64,000 nucleotides of DNA from Nostocoides sp. HKS02 (GCF_009707485.1 NZ_CP046121.1:558001-622000); one strand, 5' to 3'; counted from the first letter of the stretch, positions 1 to 9,553 are shown. Translations and numbers: made by a program. Notes: generated from the sequence alone by a model not told the origin.

Positions 1-431
1 CAGCGCACCCAGTCCGGCGTCAGGGGGTAGCGGTACCACTCGCCGTTGTTCGCCTTGACCGCGGCGATGATCTGGAAGACCACCGAGGCGACCGCCGTGG
101 CGACGAGGAACGGGATGCCGATGAGAACAATCGACAGCAAACCGAACACGAGGTACGCGATGAGCAGCACGAGCTGGAAGTTCAGGGCCTGCGCAGCGTG
201 GAACCGGATGAACGGGCCGCGGTCGCGCAGCACGAGGTAGATCACGAGAGGGCCGAGGAACGGCAGCCCGACGAGGGCCGCGAGGAACGGCGACAGGTGG
301 ACCAGCGTGGACCACAGTCGCTCGTCCGACTGCGACATGGGGTTCGCCGACGGCGCACTGTCGTAGTTCGGCGCACTGCCATAGTTCTGGCCGCCCTCGG
401 GCGGCTCGGTGGGGGCTGGCTGGTCGGTCAT
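1..431 (-). CDS. DUF4870 (Tic20-like) membrane protein, C-terminus cut by window edge
   Basis: Small integral membrane protein of unknown function. About 143 residues are visible. A Pro/Gly/Asn/Ser-rich cytoplasmic head (residues 1-36) is followed by the DUF4870 pattern: a helix around LVHLSPFLAALVGLPFLGP, the RDRGPFIRFHAAQALNFQL stretch typical of the family, then two more helices. The ATG at 431 is preceded by GGAGGA at good spacing, which supports the start. The gene runs off the left edge, so the true stop is not seen. It points the same way as the DUF3097 gene upstream of it. Family assignment is firm; function is unknown. Confidence 0.8.
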   Translation of the reverse strand, partial: MTDQPAPTEPPEGGQNYGSAPNYDSAPSANPMSQSDERLWSTLVHLSPFLAALVGLPFLGPLVIYLVLRDRGPFIRFHAAQALNFQLVLLIAYLVFGLLSIVLIGIPFLVATAVASVVFQIIAAVKANNGEWYRYPLTPDWVR

Positions 432-517
432 GGGGGTCCTCCGGACTCGGGTGTGCTGCTCACCCAGTCAAACGCATCGCACGCCCTCTGGACACTGGTT
501 TCGGGGTGCGTTCAGGG

Positions 518-543
518 CCTGGTCAGGGCCGACCCTGACCAGG
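518..543. terminator. Hairpin overlapping the DUF3097 stop codon
   Basis: A perfect 11-bp inverted repeat (CCTGGTCAGGG, CCGA loop, CCCTGACCAGG). It contains the stop codon (523-525) of the DUF3097 gene in its left arm. No T-tract follows on either strand, so it is a candidate GC-hairpin terminator or mRNA 3' stabiliser rather than a classic intrinsic terminator. Confidence 0.45.
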
Positions 544-1416
544 GTGCGTGGGTTCGGTGACGAAGTCGATGAGCTCCTCGACGCTGGCGAGCAGGGTCGG
601 CTCGAGGTCGGCGTAGCTGCGCACGGTCCCCAGGATCCGTTTCCAGGCCATGGCGATGTCGGCCTGGGTCCGGTGCGGCCAGCCCAGGTGCGCGCAGATC
701 CCGTCCTTCCACGAGGTGCCGCGGGGGATGACCGGCCAGACCGAGAGGCCGAGCCGTTCAGGACGGACTGACTGCCACACGTCGACGTAGGGGTGGCCGA
801 GGACGCGGACGTGCGCGGCATACGGACCCGACGACGCCCCCTGGACGATCCGGTGCTCCTTGGTGCCCGGCACGAGGTGGTCGACGAGCACCGCCATCCG
901 GCGTCCCGGACCGGGCTGGAACTCGGCGATGGCGCCGGCGAGGTCGTCGACGCCGTCGAGCATCTCGACGACGACCCCCTCGATGCGCAGGTCGTCTCCC
1001 CACACCTTCTCCACGAGCTCGGCGTCGTGGCGGCCCTCGACGAAGATGCGCGAACCGCTGGCCACCCGCGCGCGCACCCCGGCCACGGCCCGGGAGCCGG
1101 AGGCGGTGCGCGACGCCACCTGCCGCGCCGCGGCGAGCTCGGCGCGGGCCCCGGCCTTCGGCGGCGTCAGGACCACCGGGCCGCCGTCGAGCAGGAAGCC
1201 CGGGCCGAGCGGGAATCCCTTGGACCGCCCGCGACGGTCCTCGAGGTGCACGACGTACATGCCGCCGGCCTTCTCGACCCGCACCACCGCACCGCACCAG
1301 CCCGTCTCGACGTCCTCGACGACCAGACCGTTCTCGGCCTCGACCTCGCGCGATCGACCCCGCGCGGGGGCACGCCAGTCGCCGGAGAGCACGTCGGCGC
1401 CATAGCGGTCTTTCAC
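523..1416 (-). CDS. DUF3097 family protein
   Basis: Actinobacterial conserved protein of unknown function, 297 residues from a GTG at 1416. An N-terminal beta-rich part (about 1-95, with GAVVRVEKAGGMYVVHLEDR) precedes a toprim-like part with SRIFVEGRHDAELVEKVWG and MAVLVDHLVPGTKEHRI, suggesting a nucleic-acid or phosphate-binding fold. The reading frame stays open further upstream, but GTG 1416 is favoured because KDRYGADVL begins the conserved region and a TACGGT -10 box lies 7 bases before it. It is divergent from hrcA, a common arrangement in actinobacteria. The function is inferred only by family membership. Confidence 0.8.
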   Translation of the reverse strand: MKDRYGADVLSGDWRAPARGRSREVEAENGLVVEDVETGWCGAVVRVEKAGGMYVVHLEDRRGRSKGFPLGPGFLLDGGPVVLTPPKAGARAELAAARQVASRTASGSRAVAGVRARVASGSRIFVEGRHDAELVEKVWGDDLRIEGVVVEMLDGVDDLAGAIAEFQPGPGRRMAVLVDHLVPGTKEHRIVQGASSGPYAAHVRVLGHPYVDVWQSVRPERLGLSVWPVIPRGTSWKDGICAHLGWPHRTQADIAMAWKRILGTVRSYADLEPTLLASVEELIDFVTEPTHPGQGRP

Positions 1417-1423
1417 GCCCCAG

Positions 1424-1429
1424 ACCGTA
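1424..1429 (-). promoter_or_regulatory. -10 box TACGGT, leaderless start of the DUF3097 gene
   Basis: TACGGT on the minus strand ends 7 bases before the GTG at 1416, giving a leaderless transcript. It overlaps a copy of the word GTATGCCG (1427-1434). Confidence 0.4.
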
Positions 1430-1499
1430 TGCCGCCGGGCGGCGTCCCAGCCGGTGGCGCGCCGGGTGGGGCGCTCGTCGGCAGGGGAACGACATAGAC

Positions 1500-1526
1500 T
1501 TGGCACTCGTAGAGTCTGAGTGCCAG
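1500..1526. promoter_or_regulatory. CIRCE operator (HrcA site)
   Basis: TTGGCACTC, 9-base spacer, GAGTGCCAG. This is the CIRCE inverted repeat (consensus TTAGCACTC-N9-GAGTGCTAA) with two GC-ward changes in each arm pair. It lies 50 bases before hrcA, so HrcA is expected to repress its own hrcA-dnaJ operon and release it on heat shock. Confidence 0.9.
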
Positions 1527-1576
1527 CCGGCGGGCCGGTCAGGAACACCCGCCGACAGCGCAGAGGAGGAGAGGCC

Positions 1577-2608
1577 ATGAGTGAGGAACGTCGACTCGCC
1601 GTCCTCCGCGCGATCGTGCAGGACTACGTGCAGACCTCCGAGCCCGTGGGCTCCAAGTCCCTGCTCGAGCGCCACCAGCTCGGTGTCTCGGCCGCGACGG
1701 TGCGCAACGACATGGCCGCCCTCGAGGAGGAGGGGCTCATCGCCGCCCCGCACACCTCCGCCGGGCGCGTGCCCACCGATGCCGGCTACCGCCTGTTCGT
1801 CGACCGGCTGAGCTCGGTCAAGCCGATGTCGGTGGCGGAGCGCTCCGCCATCGCGCAGTTCCTCCAGGGTGCTGTCGACCTCGACGACGTCGTCGAGCGC
1901 ACGGTGCGGCTGCTCGCCTCCCTCACCCGCCAGGTCGCCGTGATGCAGTACCCGTCGCTCACCCGCTCGTCGGTGCGCCACGTCGAGTTCGTGCCCATGG
2001 GTGCCCGACGGCTGATGCTCGTGCTCATCGTCAACACCGGCCGGGTCGAGCAGCGGGTCATCGACACCGCCCACGACCTCACCAGCCCCGAGGGCGAGCG
2101 CACGCTCGGCCAGATCCGGGCCAAGGTCAACGCCGTCGCCGTCGGGCAGCGCCTCATCGACGCCGCGGCAATGCTCGAGGCGCTCCCCGAGCAGTTCGAG
2201 CCCGCCGCCCGTGACCTCGTGCGCGCGATCGTCGGGTCGCTCGACGACGCCCTGGTCGAGGAACGCGAGGAGCGCCTGGTCCTGGCCGGCACGGCCAACC
2301 TCGCCCGCGTCGGCACCGACTTCCCGCTCACCATCGGCCCCGTGCTCGAGGCCCTCGAGGAGCACGTCGTGCTGCTCAAGCTGCTCGGGACCGCTCGTGA
2401 GACCTCCGACACCGTGTCGGTGCGGATCGGCCACGAGAACCCGTATGCCGGGCTCCAGACGACCTCGGTCGTCTCGACCGAGTACGGCACGGGTTCGGAC
2501 CTCGTCGCCGGCCTCGGGGTGCTCGGCCCCACCCGCATGGACTACCCCACGACGATGGCGTCGGTGCGGGCAGTCGCCACCTACGTCTCCCGAATCCTCG
2601 CGCAGTGA
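1577..2608 (+). CDS. hrcA: Heat-inducible transcription repressor HrcA
   Basis: Repressor of chaperone genes that binds CIRCE and is kept active by GroEL. The protein has 343 residues, normal for the family. The N-terminal winged helix contains [23 protein letters not shown] and [20 protein letters not shown], followed by [19 protein letters not shown], the signature of the family. A GAF-like dimerisation and insertion region follows. The ATG at 1577 has a strong GGAGGAG ribosome site and a CIRCE box upstream. dnaJ starts 25 bases after its stop, indicating one heat-shock operon with dnaJ and rsmE. Confidence 0.95.
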   Translation: MSEERRLAVLRAIVQDYVQTSEPVGSKSLLERHQLGVSAATVRNDMAALEEEGLIAAPHTSAGRVPTDAGYRLFVDRLSSVKPMSVAERSAIAQFLQGAVDLDDVVERTVRLLASLTRQVAVMQYPSLTRSSVRHVEFVPMGARRLMLVLIVNTGRVEQRVIDTAHDLTSPEGERTLGQIRAKVNAVAVGQRLIDAAAMLEALPEQFEPAARDLVRAIVGSLDDALVEEREERLVLAGTANLARVGTDFPLTIGPVLEALEEHVVLLKLLGTARETSDTVSVRIGHENPYAGLQTTSVVSTEYGTGSDLVAGLGVLGPTRMDYPTTMASVRAVATYVSRILAQ

Positions 2609-2633
2609 CCCGTACCACCGACAAGGACTTCTG

Positions 2634-3761
2634 TTGAACGACTACTACCAGGACCTCGGCGTTTCGCGAGACGCCTCACCCGAGGACATCAAGCGCGCCT
2701 ACCGCAAGAAGGCCCGCGCCCTGCACCCGGACGTCAACCCCAGCCCCGAGGCCGAGGAGCAGTTCAAGAAGGTCTCGCAGGCCTACGACGTGCTCGCCGA
2801 CGCCGACAAGCGCCGGTCCTACGACATGGGTGCCGACCCGTATGCCGCGGGTGCGGCGGGCTTCGGGCAGGGGTTCTCGTTCAGCGACATCATGGACGCG
2901 TTCTTCGGTGCGGGGGCCGGCACGAACCAGCGCGGGCCCCGGTCGCGGCAGCGGCGGGGCCAGGACGCGCTGGTCCGGCTCGACATCGACCTGGCCGACG
3001 CCGTCTTCGGCGCCGAGAAGGACCTCGCGATCGAGACGGCGGTGGTGTGCTCGACCTGCCACGGCGACGGCGCCCAGCCGGGCACCGCGCGGCGCACCTG
3101 TGACGTGTGCGGCGGTCGGGGCGAGATCCAGCAGGTCCAGCGCTCGTTCCTCGGCCAGGTCATGACGACCCGACCGTGCATGACCTGCCAGGGCTATGGC
3201 GAGGTCCTGGTCAGCCCGTGCTTCGAGTGCTCGGGCGACGGGCGGGTCCGCACTCGCCGCACCTTGAAGATCAAGGTTCCGGCTGGAGTCGACACCGGCA
3301 CCCGCATCCAGCTGGGTGGCGAGGGCGAGGTGGGTCAGGGCGGCGGACCGGCTGGCGACCTCTACGTCGAGATCAACGTCCGGGCACACCAGAGCTTCCA
3401 GCGACGCGGTGACGACCTGCACTGCCACGTCGAGCTGCCGATGACGGCCGCCGCCCTGGGCACGACCCTCAAGCTGGACACCTTCGACGGCATCAACGAG
3501 CTCGAGGTCAAGGCCGGCACCCAGGCCGGCGACGCCATGACCCTTCGCGGGCTGGGGGTGACCCACCTGCGCGGCACCGGCCGCGGCGACCTCATCATCC
3601 ACGCGACGGTGCAGACCCCGACCCGGCTCGACGAGCAGCAGGAGGAGCTCCTGCGCCAGCTCGCGGCGCTGCGCGGGGAGGAGCGGCCCGACGGTCGCTT
3701 CGCGCCGGCCAACCAGGGTGGCCTGTTCGGGAAGCTCCGCGACGCCCTCAAGGCGAAGTAG
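2634..3761 (+). CDS. dnaJ: Molecular chaperone DnaJ (type I, DnaJ2 paralogue)
   Basis: Co-chaperone that delivers unfolded proteins to DnaK and stimulates its ATPase. The protein has 375 residues. The J-domain (1-70) carries HPD at 31-33. A Gly/Phe-rich linker (about 66-100) is followed by four zinc-finger repeats, [24 protein letters not shown] and CFECSGDG (about 140-210), and the C-terminal substrate-binding domain. The start is TTG at 2634: it places YYQDLGVS at the very N-terminus and has AAGGAC 7 bases upstream. This copy beside hrcA is the heat-shock DnaJ usually separate from the dnaK-grpE-dnaJ1 operon. Confidence 0.95.
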   Translation: MNDYYQDLGVSRDASPEDIKRAYRKKARALHPDVNPSPEAEEQFKKVSQAYDVLADADKRRSYDMGADPYAAGAAGFGQGFSFSDIMDAFFGAGAGTNQRGPRSRQRRGQDALVRLDIDLADAVFGAEKDLAIETAVVCSTCHGDGAQPGTARRTCDVCGGRGEIQQVQRSFLGQVMTTRPCMTCQGYGEVLVSPCFECSGDGRVRTRRTLKIKVPAGVDTGTRIQLGGEGEVGQGGGPAGDLYVEINVRAHQSFQRRGDDLHCHVELPMTAAALGTTLKLDTFDGINELEVKAGTQAGDAMTLRGLGVTHLRGTGRGDLIIHATVQTPTRLDEQQEELLRQLAALRGEERPDGRFAPANQGGLFGKLRDALKAK

Positions 3762-3771
3762 GCCGGGCGTC

Positions 3772-4515
3772 GTGACCCTGCCGCTGTTCCTCGTGCCGCC
3801 TGCCCTGGTGGCCGACGTCACGGTCGGGGACCTCGTAGGGCTCGACGGCGCGGAGGGCCGGCACGCGGCCACCGTGCGCCGGATCGGCGTGGGGCAGCGG
3901 GTCATGCTCGCCGACGGCGAGGGCCTGCGGGTCACCTGCGACGTCGTCGGGGTCCACCCCGCCCAGCTCGACCTGGCGGTCGTCGGCGTCGACCACGAAC
4001 CACCGCCACAACCCAGGTTCGTGCTCGTCCAGGCGCTCGCCAAGGGTGACCGCGACGACCAGGCGGTCGAGTCGGCGACCGAGCTCGGCGTGGACGAGGT
4101 CGTGCCCTGGCAGGCCGCCCGGTGCATCGTCCAGTGGCGGGGCGAGCGCGGCGAGAAGGCCCGGCGCAAGTGGGAGACCACGGTGGCCGCGGCGAGCAAG
4201 CAGTCCCGCCGGGCGCGGGTCCCGGTCGTCGCCGAGCTGGTCACCACCCGCACCCTGGCCGAACGCATCGAGGCGGCAGCCGCGGCATACGTGCTCCACG
4301 AGGACGCCACGATGGCGCTGGCCGGTCACGCGCTGCCCGAGCATGGCGACGTCGTCGTCGTGGTCGGCCCCGAGGGGGGCATCACGCCCGAGGAGGTCGC
4401 CCAGCTCGAGGCGGCCGGGGCCATCGCCGTGCGCCTGGGCCGCAGTGTCCTGCGGTCCTCGAGTGCCGGCCCGGCCGCGCTCGCCGTGCTGAGCGCGACC
4501 AGCCGGTGGCGCTGA
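3772..4515 (+). CDS. rsmE: 16S rRNA (uracil-1498-N3)-methyltransferase RsmE
   Basis: SPOUT-class methyltransferase that methylates U1498 of 16S rRNA with SAM. The protein has 247 residues from a GTG only 10 bases after dnaJ. An N-terminal PUA-like domain (EGRHAATVRRIGVGQRVML) precedes the trefoil-knot domain with QALAKGDRDDQAVESATELGV, the SAM-binding VVVVVGPEGGITPEEV and the terminal LGRSVLRSSSAGPAALAVL. All family landmarks are intact. The run of six G at 4374-4379 is in frame here, unlike several similar runs elsewhere in the window. Confidence 0.95.
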   Translation: MTLPLFLVPPALVADVTVGDLVGLDGAEGRHAATVRRIGVGQRVMLADGEGLRVTCDVVGVHPAQLDLAVVGVDHEPPPQPRFVLVQALAKGDRDDQAVESATELGVDEVVPWQAARCIVQWRGERGEKARRKWETTVAAASKQSRRARVPVVAELVTTRTLAERIEAAAAAYVLHEDATMALAGHALPEHGDVVVVVGPEGGITPEEVAQLEAAGAIAVRLGRSVLRSSSAGPAALAVLSATSRWR

Positions 4516-4538
4516 GGTCGCCGTGAGAACCGGCAGTC

Positions 4539-5675
4539 CTACCTGACGGTGAAGGTCACCGACTTCTCGGCTGCGACCGAGCCGTCGGCCATGCTCACCT
4601 CGTAGGCCCGGATCGTGTAGTCGCCGGGGGCCAGCACGCCCAGGTTGACCGAGTAGCCGCCCTGCGACGGTGCACCCACGCTCGCCATGGTGTGGCCGGT
4701 CTTGACAGTGGTCGACCCACGCTTGAGGTCCCAGCTCACGGTGGCCTCGAACACGATGGCCTGGCCCTGGACGACCACCGGCTTGGCTGCCGGCAGGACC
4801 TGGTCGCGGCCGGGTGCGGTGACCCAGATCGGCGCGAGGTCCTTCCACAGCTGGTCCTTGCCGGGGCGGGTGTACGTCTGTGCGGTGGGGAACCGGCCGA
4901 ACAAGGCGCTCGAGCCGTCGGACACGGTGAACTGCACCGGGATGGCGCCCTTGCCGACCGCGGCCTGGGCCGTCCAGACGAGCTCCTGCACGGCCAGCCG
5001 CTGGGTCTCGGCGTCGAAGCCTGAGGCGCCGGCGTTCGCCAGGGCGATGGTGATCCTCTGGCCGGACACCGTGACGTCACCGATGGTCTGGCCGGACCAC
5101 GGCTGGAGGTAGCCGTCGGTGTTGCTGTAGGGCTGGGCGTTGATGGCGCGGACGAGCGCCGCCTTGGCGCGTGCGGCATCCGTTGCGCCCTGGGGCAGGT
5201 TGGCCCGGACGAACTCGCGGAACAGCTTGTACGTCGGCTTGCTGTCGCCGATGGGCCCGACGAAGTAGACGGGCAGGCTCGTGCCGGCACCCGCAACCGG
5301 TGGCGCGGACGGGGGCTGGGTGGTCGGCGCGGTCGTTCCCGAGGTCGCCGGGCTCGTTGCCGACGTGGCCACCGGCCCGCTGCTGGCCGGGGGCGTGGGC
5401 ACCAGCTGGTCGGTGCCGCGGTGGGTCGCGACCCACGCGCCCCCGGCGATGAGCGCGACGGATGCCGCTGCGGCGACCGGGACCAGCCACCGTCGCGACG
5501 AGCCGCCCGCCGTCGCCGGGCCGGCCTCGCGTGCGGTGCGCAGGACCTCGTCGAGACGGTCGGTCGGGTTCATGCGGTGGGCCTCCATGGTCAGTGCCTG
5601 GCGCAGCTCGCGCTCGGTGCGGTCGAACTCGCCCGGCTCGAAGTCGGGGTGCAGGAAGTCGGTGCGGTCGTTCAT
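4539..5675 (-). CDS. Membrane-anchored GerMN/Gmad2 protein, candidate anti-sigma partner
   Basis: Protein of 378 residues. A cytoplasmic head of about 65 residues precedes one membrane helix (WLVPVAAAASVALIAGGAWV, about 66-86) and a Pro/Ser/Thr-rich linker. The extracytoplasmic part has a GerMN domain (SLPVYFVGPIGDSKPTYKLFREF to about 270) and a C-terminal Gmad2 immunoglobulin-like domain (about 285-378, ending GDYTIRAYEVSMADGSVAAEKSVTF). The start overlaps the stop of the sigma factor gene by four bases (ATGA), so the two are co-translated. By position and topology it may hold the sigma factor at the membrane; that role is inferred, since I do not see a classic zinc anti-sigma motif. Confidence 0.75.
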   Translation of the reverse strand: MNDRTDFLHPDFEPGEFDRTERELRQALTMEAHRMNPTDRLDEVLRTAREAGPATAGGSSRRWLVPVAAAASVALIAGGAWVATHRGTDQLVPTPPASSGPVATSATSPATSGTTAPTTQPPSAPPVAGAGTSLPVYFVGPIGDSKPTYKLFREFVRANLPQGATDAARAKAALVRAINAQPYSNTDGYLQPWSGQTIGDVTVSGQRITIALANAGASGFDAETQRLAVQELVWTAQAAVGKGAIPVQFTVSDGSSALFGRFPTAQTYTRPGKDQLWKDLAPIWVTAPGRDQVLPAAKPVVVQGQAIVFEATVSWDLKRGSTTVKTGHTMASVGAPSQGGYSVNLGVLAPGDYTIRAYEVSMADGSVAAEKSVTFTVR

Positions 5676-6238
5676 GATGACGCCTCCATCCGGTCGCGCA
5701 GCGACGCCAGGCCGCGGTGGGCGTGAGCCTTCACCGAGCCGGGCGAGATGCCGAGCGCGTCGGCGATCTCGGCCTCGCTGAGCTCGAGGTAGTACCGCAT
5801 CGTCAGGACCTCTCTCTGGCGCTGGGGCAGCCGCCCCAGGGCCGTGATCATCGAGTGGGTCGCCTCGCCGGCGAGGGCGCGTTCCTCCGCGCTGGCCTCG
5901 GTGCGTCGTGCGTATGCCGTGGGTTCGCCCTGCTCGCGGGTGAGGTACCGCTGCTCGACGCCGCGGTGGCGCAGGCCCGACCGGGCGCCGTTGACGACCG
6001 ACCGGCGCAGGTAGGCGGCCGCGTTCTCCTGGCTGCGCAGCGAGTCCCACCGGCGGTGCACGGCGATGAACGCGTCCTGCACGACCTCCTCGGCCAGCTG
6101 GTCGTCGCGCAGCAGGAGCCAGGCGAGTCGCACGAGACCGGTCCAGTGCGCGGCATACAGGTCGGCGACCGCCGCGTCGGCCGCCGACGTCACGGCGCCC
6201 CCCGGGCGGTTGCGTTCTGCCACGCTCAACGGTCTCAC
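5672..6238 (-). CDS. ECF sigma factor, SigE-like (SigE family, actinobacterial)
   Basis: Extracytoplasmic-function sigma factor of about 188 residues. Region 2 is seen in LYAAHWTGLVRLAWLLLRDDQLAEEVVQDAFIAVHRRW and region 4 in ALGRLPQRQREVLTMRYYLELSEAEIADALGISPGSVKAHAHRGLASLR. The GTG at 6238 is the longest credible start; a second GTG 15 bases further in would remove five residues. It is transcribed away from the HIT gene with the membrane partner downstream. The pair interrupts the rsmE-HIT-phoH order common in actinobacteria, as if inserted there. The regulon is unknown. Confidence 0.88.
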   Translation of the reverse strand: MRPLSVAERNRPGGAVTSAADAAVADLYAAHWTGLVRLAWLLLRDDQLAEEVVQDAFIAVHRRWDSLRSQENAAAYLRRSVVNGARSGLRHRGVEQRYLTREQGEPTAYARRTEASAEERALAGEATHSMITALGRLPQRQREVLTMRYYLELSEAEIADALGISPGSVKAHAHRGLASLRDRMEASS

Positions 6239-6280
6239 GACCCATGGACGCGCAGGTGCCCGCTGCGGTTGACGCGCCGA

Positions 6281-6286
6281 TACGCT
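6281..6286 (+). promoter_or_regulatory. -10 box TACGCT, leaderless start of the HIT gene
   Basis: TACGCT ends 6 bases before the ATG at 6293 and there is no ribosome-binding site. This fits transcription starting at the start codon. Confidence 0.45.
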
Positions 6287-6292
6287 CGTTTC

Positions 6293-6664
6293 ATGTCAGC
6301 TGCGGCCGCCGTCCCCACCGATCCACACTGCTTGTTCTGCCGCATCGTCGCTGGCGAGATCCCCGCGACGGTCGTGCGTGAGGACGAGCACACGGTGGCC
6401 TTCCGTGACCTGGAGCCCCAGGCCCCGACCCACGTGCTCGTCATTCCCCGGCGCCACGTGCCGAACGTGGCGGCACTCGCCGAGGAGGCCCCCGACGAGG
6501 TGGTCGCGCTCGTGGACGCCGTCGCCGCGGTCGCCCGCGCGGAGGGGGTCGACGAGGGCGGCTACCGGCTGGTCTTCAACACGGGGGCCCAGGCCCACCA
6601 GACCGTGTTCCACGCCCATGCCCACGTGCTCGGCGGCCGACCCATGGCGTGGCCGCCCGGCTGA
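6293..6664 (+). CDS. HIT family protein (histidine triad nucleotide hydrolase)
   Basis: Small nucleotide hydrolase or transferase of the HIT superfamily, 123 residues. The N-terminal CLFCRIVAGEIPATVVRED and the catalytic triad FHAHAHVLGG near residue 106 are both present. It resembles the HinT branch, which hydrolyses purine nucleotide phosphoramidates. The ATG at 6293 has no ribosome site but has a -10 box at leaderless spacing. phoH follows 24 bases later behind its own -10 box. Confidence 0.92.
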   Translation: MSAAAAVPTDPHCLFCRIVAGEIPATVVREDEHTVAFRDLEPQAPTHVLVIPRRHVPNVAALAEEAPDEVVALVDAVAAVARAEGVDEGGYRLVFNTGAQAHQTVFHAHAHVLGGRPMAWPPG

Positions 6665-6673
6665 GCGGCACCG

Positions 6674-6679
6674 TAGACT
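6674..6679 (+). promoter_or_regulatory. -10 box TAGACT upstream of phoH
   Basis: TAGACT ends 9 bases before the phoH ATG at 6689, which would give a leaderless or nearly leaderless transcript. The same hexamer precedes asd, dnaG and fasR. Confidence 0.4.
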
Positions 6680-6688
6680 GGACGGACC

Positions 6689-7762
6689 ATGCCTGACGCC
6701 GATCATCAGACCACGCTGGATGGCGCGCCCGACGGCGCCCGTCCGGCGCCCACGCACACCGTCGTGATCCCACCGCAGGTGCAGATGGTGACGCTCCTCG
6801 GCCCCCGCGACGAGCTCCTGCGCACCATGGAACGCGCCTTTCCGCAGCTGCAGATCCACGTGCGCGGCAACGAGTTCCACCTGGCCGGCCCGAGCCCCGA
6901 GGTGGCCCTGGCCGAGCGGACCATCGACGAGCTCCTCCTGGTGATCGACGGCGGCCAGCCGCTCAACCGCGACGCCGTCGAACGCTCGATCAGCATGCTG
7001 CGGGCCCAGACGTCCGAGCGCCCGGCCGACGTGCTGACGATGAACATCGTGTCGTCGCGCGGTCGCACCATCCGCCCCAAGACGCTGAACCAGAAGCACT
7101 ACGTCGACGCCATCGACGAGCACACCGTCGTCTTCGGGATCGGGCCCGCGGGCACGGGCAAGACCTACCTCGCCATGGCGAAGGCGGTCGCGGCGCTGCA
7201 GGCCAAGCAGGTCAACCGGATCATCCTGACCCGCCCCGCGGTCGAGGCGGGCGAGCGGCTGGGCTTCCTGCCGGGCACTCTCAACGACAAGATCGACCCG
7301 TACCTGCGCCCGCTCTACGACGCGCTCCACGACATGGTCGACCCCGAGTCGATCCCCCGGCTCATGGCGGCCGGCACGATCGAGGTCGCACCGCTGGCCT
7401 ACATGCGCGGACGCACCCTCAACGACGCGTTCATCATCCTGGACGAGGCCCAGAACACCTCGCCCGAGCAGATGAAGATGTTCCTCACCCGCCTGGGCTT
7501 CGGCTCCCGGATGGTCGTGACCGGGGACGTCACCCAGGTCGACCTGCCTGACGGCACCAAGTCGGGCCTCCGCGTCGTCCGGGAGATCCTCGACGGCGTC
7601 GAGGACATCCACTTCTCCCTCCTGACCCCGCAGGACGTCGTCCGGCATCGCCTCGTCGGGGCCATCGTCGACGCCTACGGCCGGTGGGACGAGAACCAGC
7701 ACGGCCAGCGTGATGCTCGGCAGGGAGGGCGAGGACAGCGTGAGCGTCGACGTTCTCAATGA
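6689..7762 (+). CDS. PhoH family ATPase (YbeZ)
   Basis: Cytoplasmic P-loop ATPase that works with YbeY in RNA metabolism and ribosome quality control. The protein has 357 residues. An N-terminal KH-like segment (about 25-100) is followed by the PhoH core: Walker A GPAGTGKT near 150, [16 protein letters not shown], Walker [21 protein letters not shown] and [11 protein letters not shown]. The C-terminal 25 residues are basic and Gln/Arg-rich. Its end overlaps ybeY, so the two are translationally coupled. Confidence 0.95.
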   Translation: MPDADHQTTLDGAPDGARPAPTHTVVIPPQVQMVTLLGPRDELLRTMERAFPQLQIHVRGNEFHLAGPSPEVALAERTIDELLLVIDGGQPLNRDAVERSISMLRAQTSERPADVLTMNIVSSRGRTIRPKTLNQKHYVDAIDEHTVVFGIGPAGTGKTYLAMAKAVAALQAKQVNRIILTRPAVEAGERLGFLPGTLNDKIDPYLRPLYDALHDMVDPESIPRLMAAGTIEVAPLAYMRGRTLNDAFIILDEAQNTSPEQMKMFLTRLGFGSRMVVTGDVTQVDLPDGTKSGLRVVREILDGVEDIHFSLLTPQDVVRHRLVGAIVDAYGRWDENQHGQRDARQGGRGQRERRRSQ

Positions 7763-8207
7763 GACCGACCACCAGCTCGACGAGCTCGAGCTGGTGGCCC
7801 TGAGCAAGTACGTCATGCAGCAGATGCGCGTCCACCCCGGGGCGGACCTGTGTCTGCGCCTCGTCGACGAGGCGGCCATGGAGGTGCTCCACGTCCAGTG
7901 GATGGACCTTCCGGGGCCGACGGACGTCATGAGCTTCCCCATGGACGAGCTGCGCCCCGGCCGCGACGGGGAGGACCCCGAGGAGGGCGTCCTCGGCGAC
8001 ATCGTGCTCTGCCCGTCCGTCGCCGCTCGCCAGGCCGCCGAGGCGGGTCATGCGGTTGAGGAGGAGCTCCTCCTGCTCACGACGCACGGCATCCTGCACC
8101 TGCTGGGGTACGACCACGCGGAGCCCGAGGAGGAGCGCGAGATGTTCGAGCTCCAGCGGCAGCTGCTGCTCACCTTCCTCGCCGGCCGCGGGCGGCCCGG
8201 CGCGTGA
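7740..8207 (+). CDS. ybeY: Endoribonuclease YbeY
   Basis: Metal-dependent endoribonuclease for 16S rRNA 3' maturation and 70S quality control. The GTG at 7740 gives 155 residues, the usual size, and has GAGGA four bases upstream. An ATG at 7710 would add ten residues inside phoH. The zinc site [11 protein letters not shown] is intact near 115-125, and [13 protein letters not shown] is the conserved substrate-side motif. It overlaps the end of phoH by 23 bases and precedes the CBS gene. Confidence 0.93.
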   Translation: MSVDVLNETDHQLDELELVALSKYVMQQMRVHPGADLCLRLVDEAAMEVLHVQWMDLPGPTDVMSFPMDELRPGRDGEDPEEGVLGDIVLCPSVAARQAAEAGHAVEEELLLLTTHGILHLLGYDHAEPEEEREMFELQRQLLLTFLAGRGRPGA

Positions 8208-8226
8208 GGGGTCTGGTGACCGTCTC

Positions 8227-9553
8227 GTGACCACGCTCGTCCTCGCCGCCCTGCTGAGCATCTTCATCGCGTTCCTCCTGGCCGCTGCCGAGGCCGCGAT
8301 CTGGCGGATGTCGCGGGTGCGCGCCCACGAGCTGCTCGAGGAGCGGCGACCCGGGGCCGAGGCGCTGGCGCGCATCGTCGCCGACAGCGCGGCATACCTG
8401 TCGGTCACGGCGTTCCTGCGCATCGTCGCCGAGGCCACCACGGCGGTCCTGATCACCCTCGGGGTCGTCGACCTCGTCGACGGGTTCTGGAAGCAGGTGC
8501 TGATCGCGATCGGCGTCATGGCGCTGGTGTCGTTCGTGGTCGTCGGGGTCTCGCCGCGCACCCTGGGCCGACAGCACTCCGACCAGGTGGCGCTCGTCGC
8601 CTCGCCGTTCATCGTCTGGCTGCGCCGCGTGCTCGGTCCGCTGGCGCGCGTGCTCGTGGCGCTCGGGAACGCCGTCACCCCCCGGCCGCGGCTACCGCGA
8701 CGGCCCGTTCCAGACCGAGTCCGAGCTGCGCGACCTCGTCGACCTCGCCGGCGAGAGCGCGGTCATCGAGGCCGGCGAGCGCGAGATGATCCACTCCGTC
8801 TTCGAGCTCGGCGACACCGTGGCCCGTGAGGTGATGGTCCCGCGCACCGACATGGTGACGATCGACGGCACGAAGTCCCTGCGCTCGGCCATGTCGTTGT
8901 TCCTGCGGTCCGGCTTCTCACGCATCCCGGTGGTGGGCGACGGGTCCGACGACGTCCTCGGGCTGCTCTACTTCAAGGACGTGGCGCGTCGGGTCAACGC
9001 CGACCCCGACGCGGCAGGCCTGCCGGTCACCGCCCAGATGCGCCCGATGCACTTCGTGCCCGAGAGCAAGCCCGTCGACGACCTGCTCCGCGAGATGCAG
9101 CGTGACCAGAGCCACTTCGCCGTGGTCGTCGACGAGTACGGCGGGACGGCGGGCCTGATCACGATCGAGGACATCATCGAGGAGATCGTCGGAGAGATCG
9201 CCGACGAGTACGACCGCGAGGCGCCGGGCATCGAGGACCTCGGCGATGGCCGGTTCCGGGTGCCGGCGGCGATGGACATCGACGACCTCGCCGACCTGTT
9301 CGACGTCGAGATCGAGGAGGACGAGGTCGACACCGTCGGCGGCCTCATCGGCAAGCACATCGGCCGGGTCCCCATCGTGGGCTCACGCTGCGAGGTGTCC
9401 GGGCTGTCGCTCACCGCCGAACGGATGGCCGGTCGTCGCCACCGCATCGCCTCGGTGATCGTCGAGCGCGTCAGCCCCACTCCGGCCGAGGGCGATGCCG
9501 CCGCCGTCCCCGAGCGGACTACGGTGGAGCACCAGCGAGAGGGAGTGTCATGA
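8227..9553 (+). pseudogene. CNNM/CorC-HlyC family membrane protein with CBS pair, frameshifted
   Basis: Membrane protein of the family linked to magnesium and cobalt efflux. Corrected length would be 441 residues: an N-terminal DUF21 domain with about four helices (TTLVLAALLSIFIAFLLAA at the start), two CBS domains (MVPRTDMVTIDG and GGTAGLITIEDIIEEIVGEI) and a C-terminal CorC_HlyC domain. The frame breaks in a run of six C at 8678-8683. With five C the protein reads AVTPGRGYRDGPFQTESELR and continues to the stop overlapping era. Both halves look well conserved, so an extra C from sequencing or a very recent mutation is more likely than an old pseudogene. Confidence 0.85.

Noticed and set aside
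758..2434. Open frame spanning DUF3097 and hrcA on the minus strand
   Set aside because: It crosses two well-supported genes and the CIRCE operator; composition is Arg/Ala/Gly/Pro-rich shadow.
8786..9553. Separate gene starting at ATG 8786 for the CBS domains
   Set aside because: The conserved sequence extends in that frame back to the C6 run at 8678, so this is the second half of one frameshifted gene rather than an independent gene.
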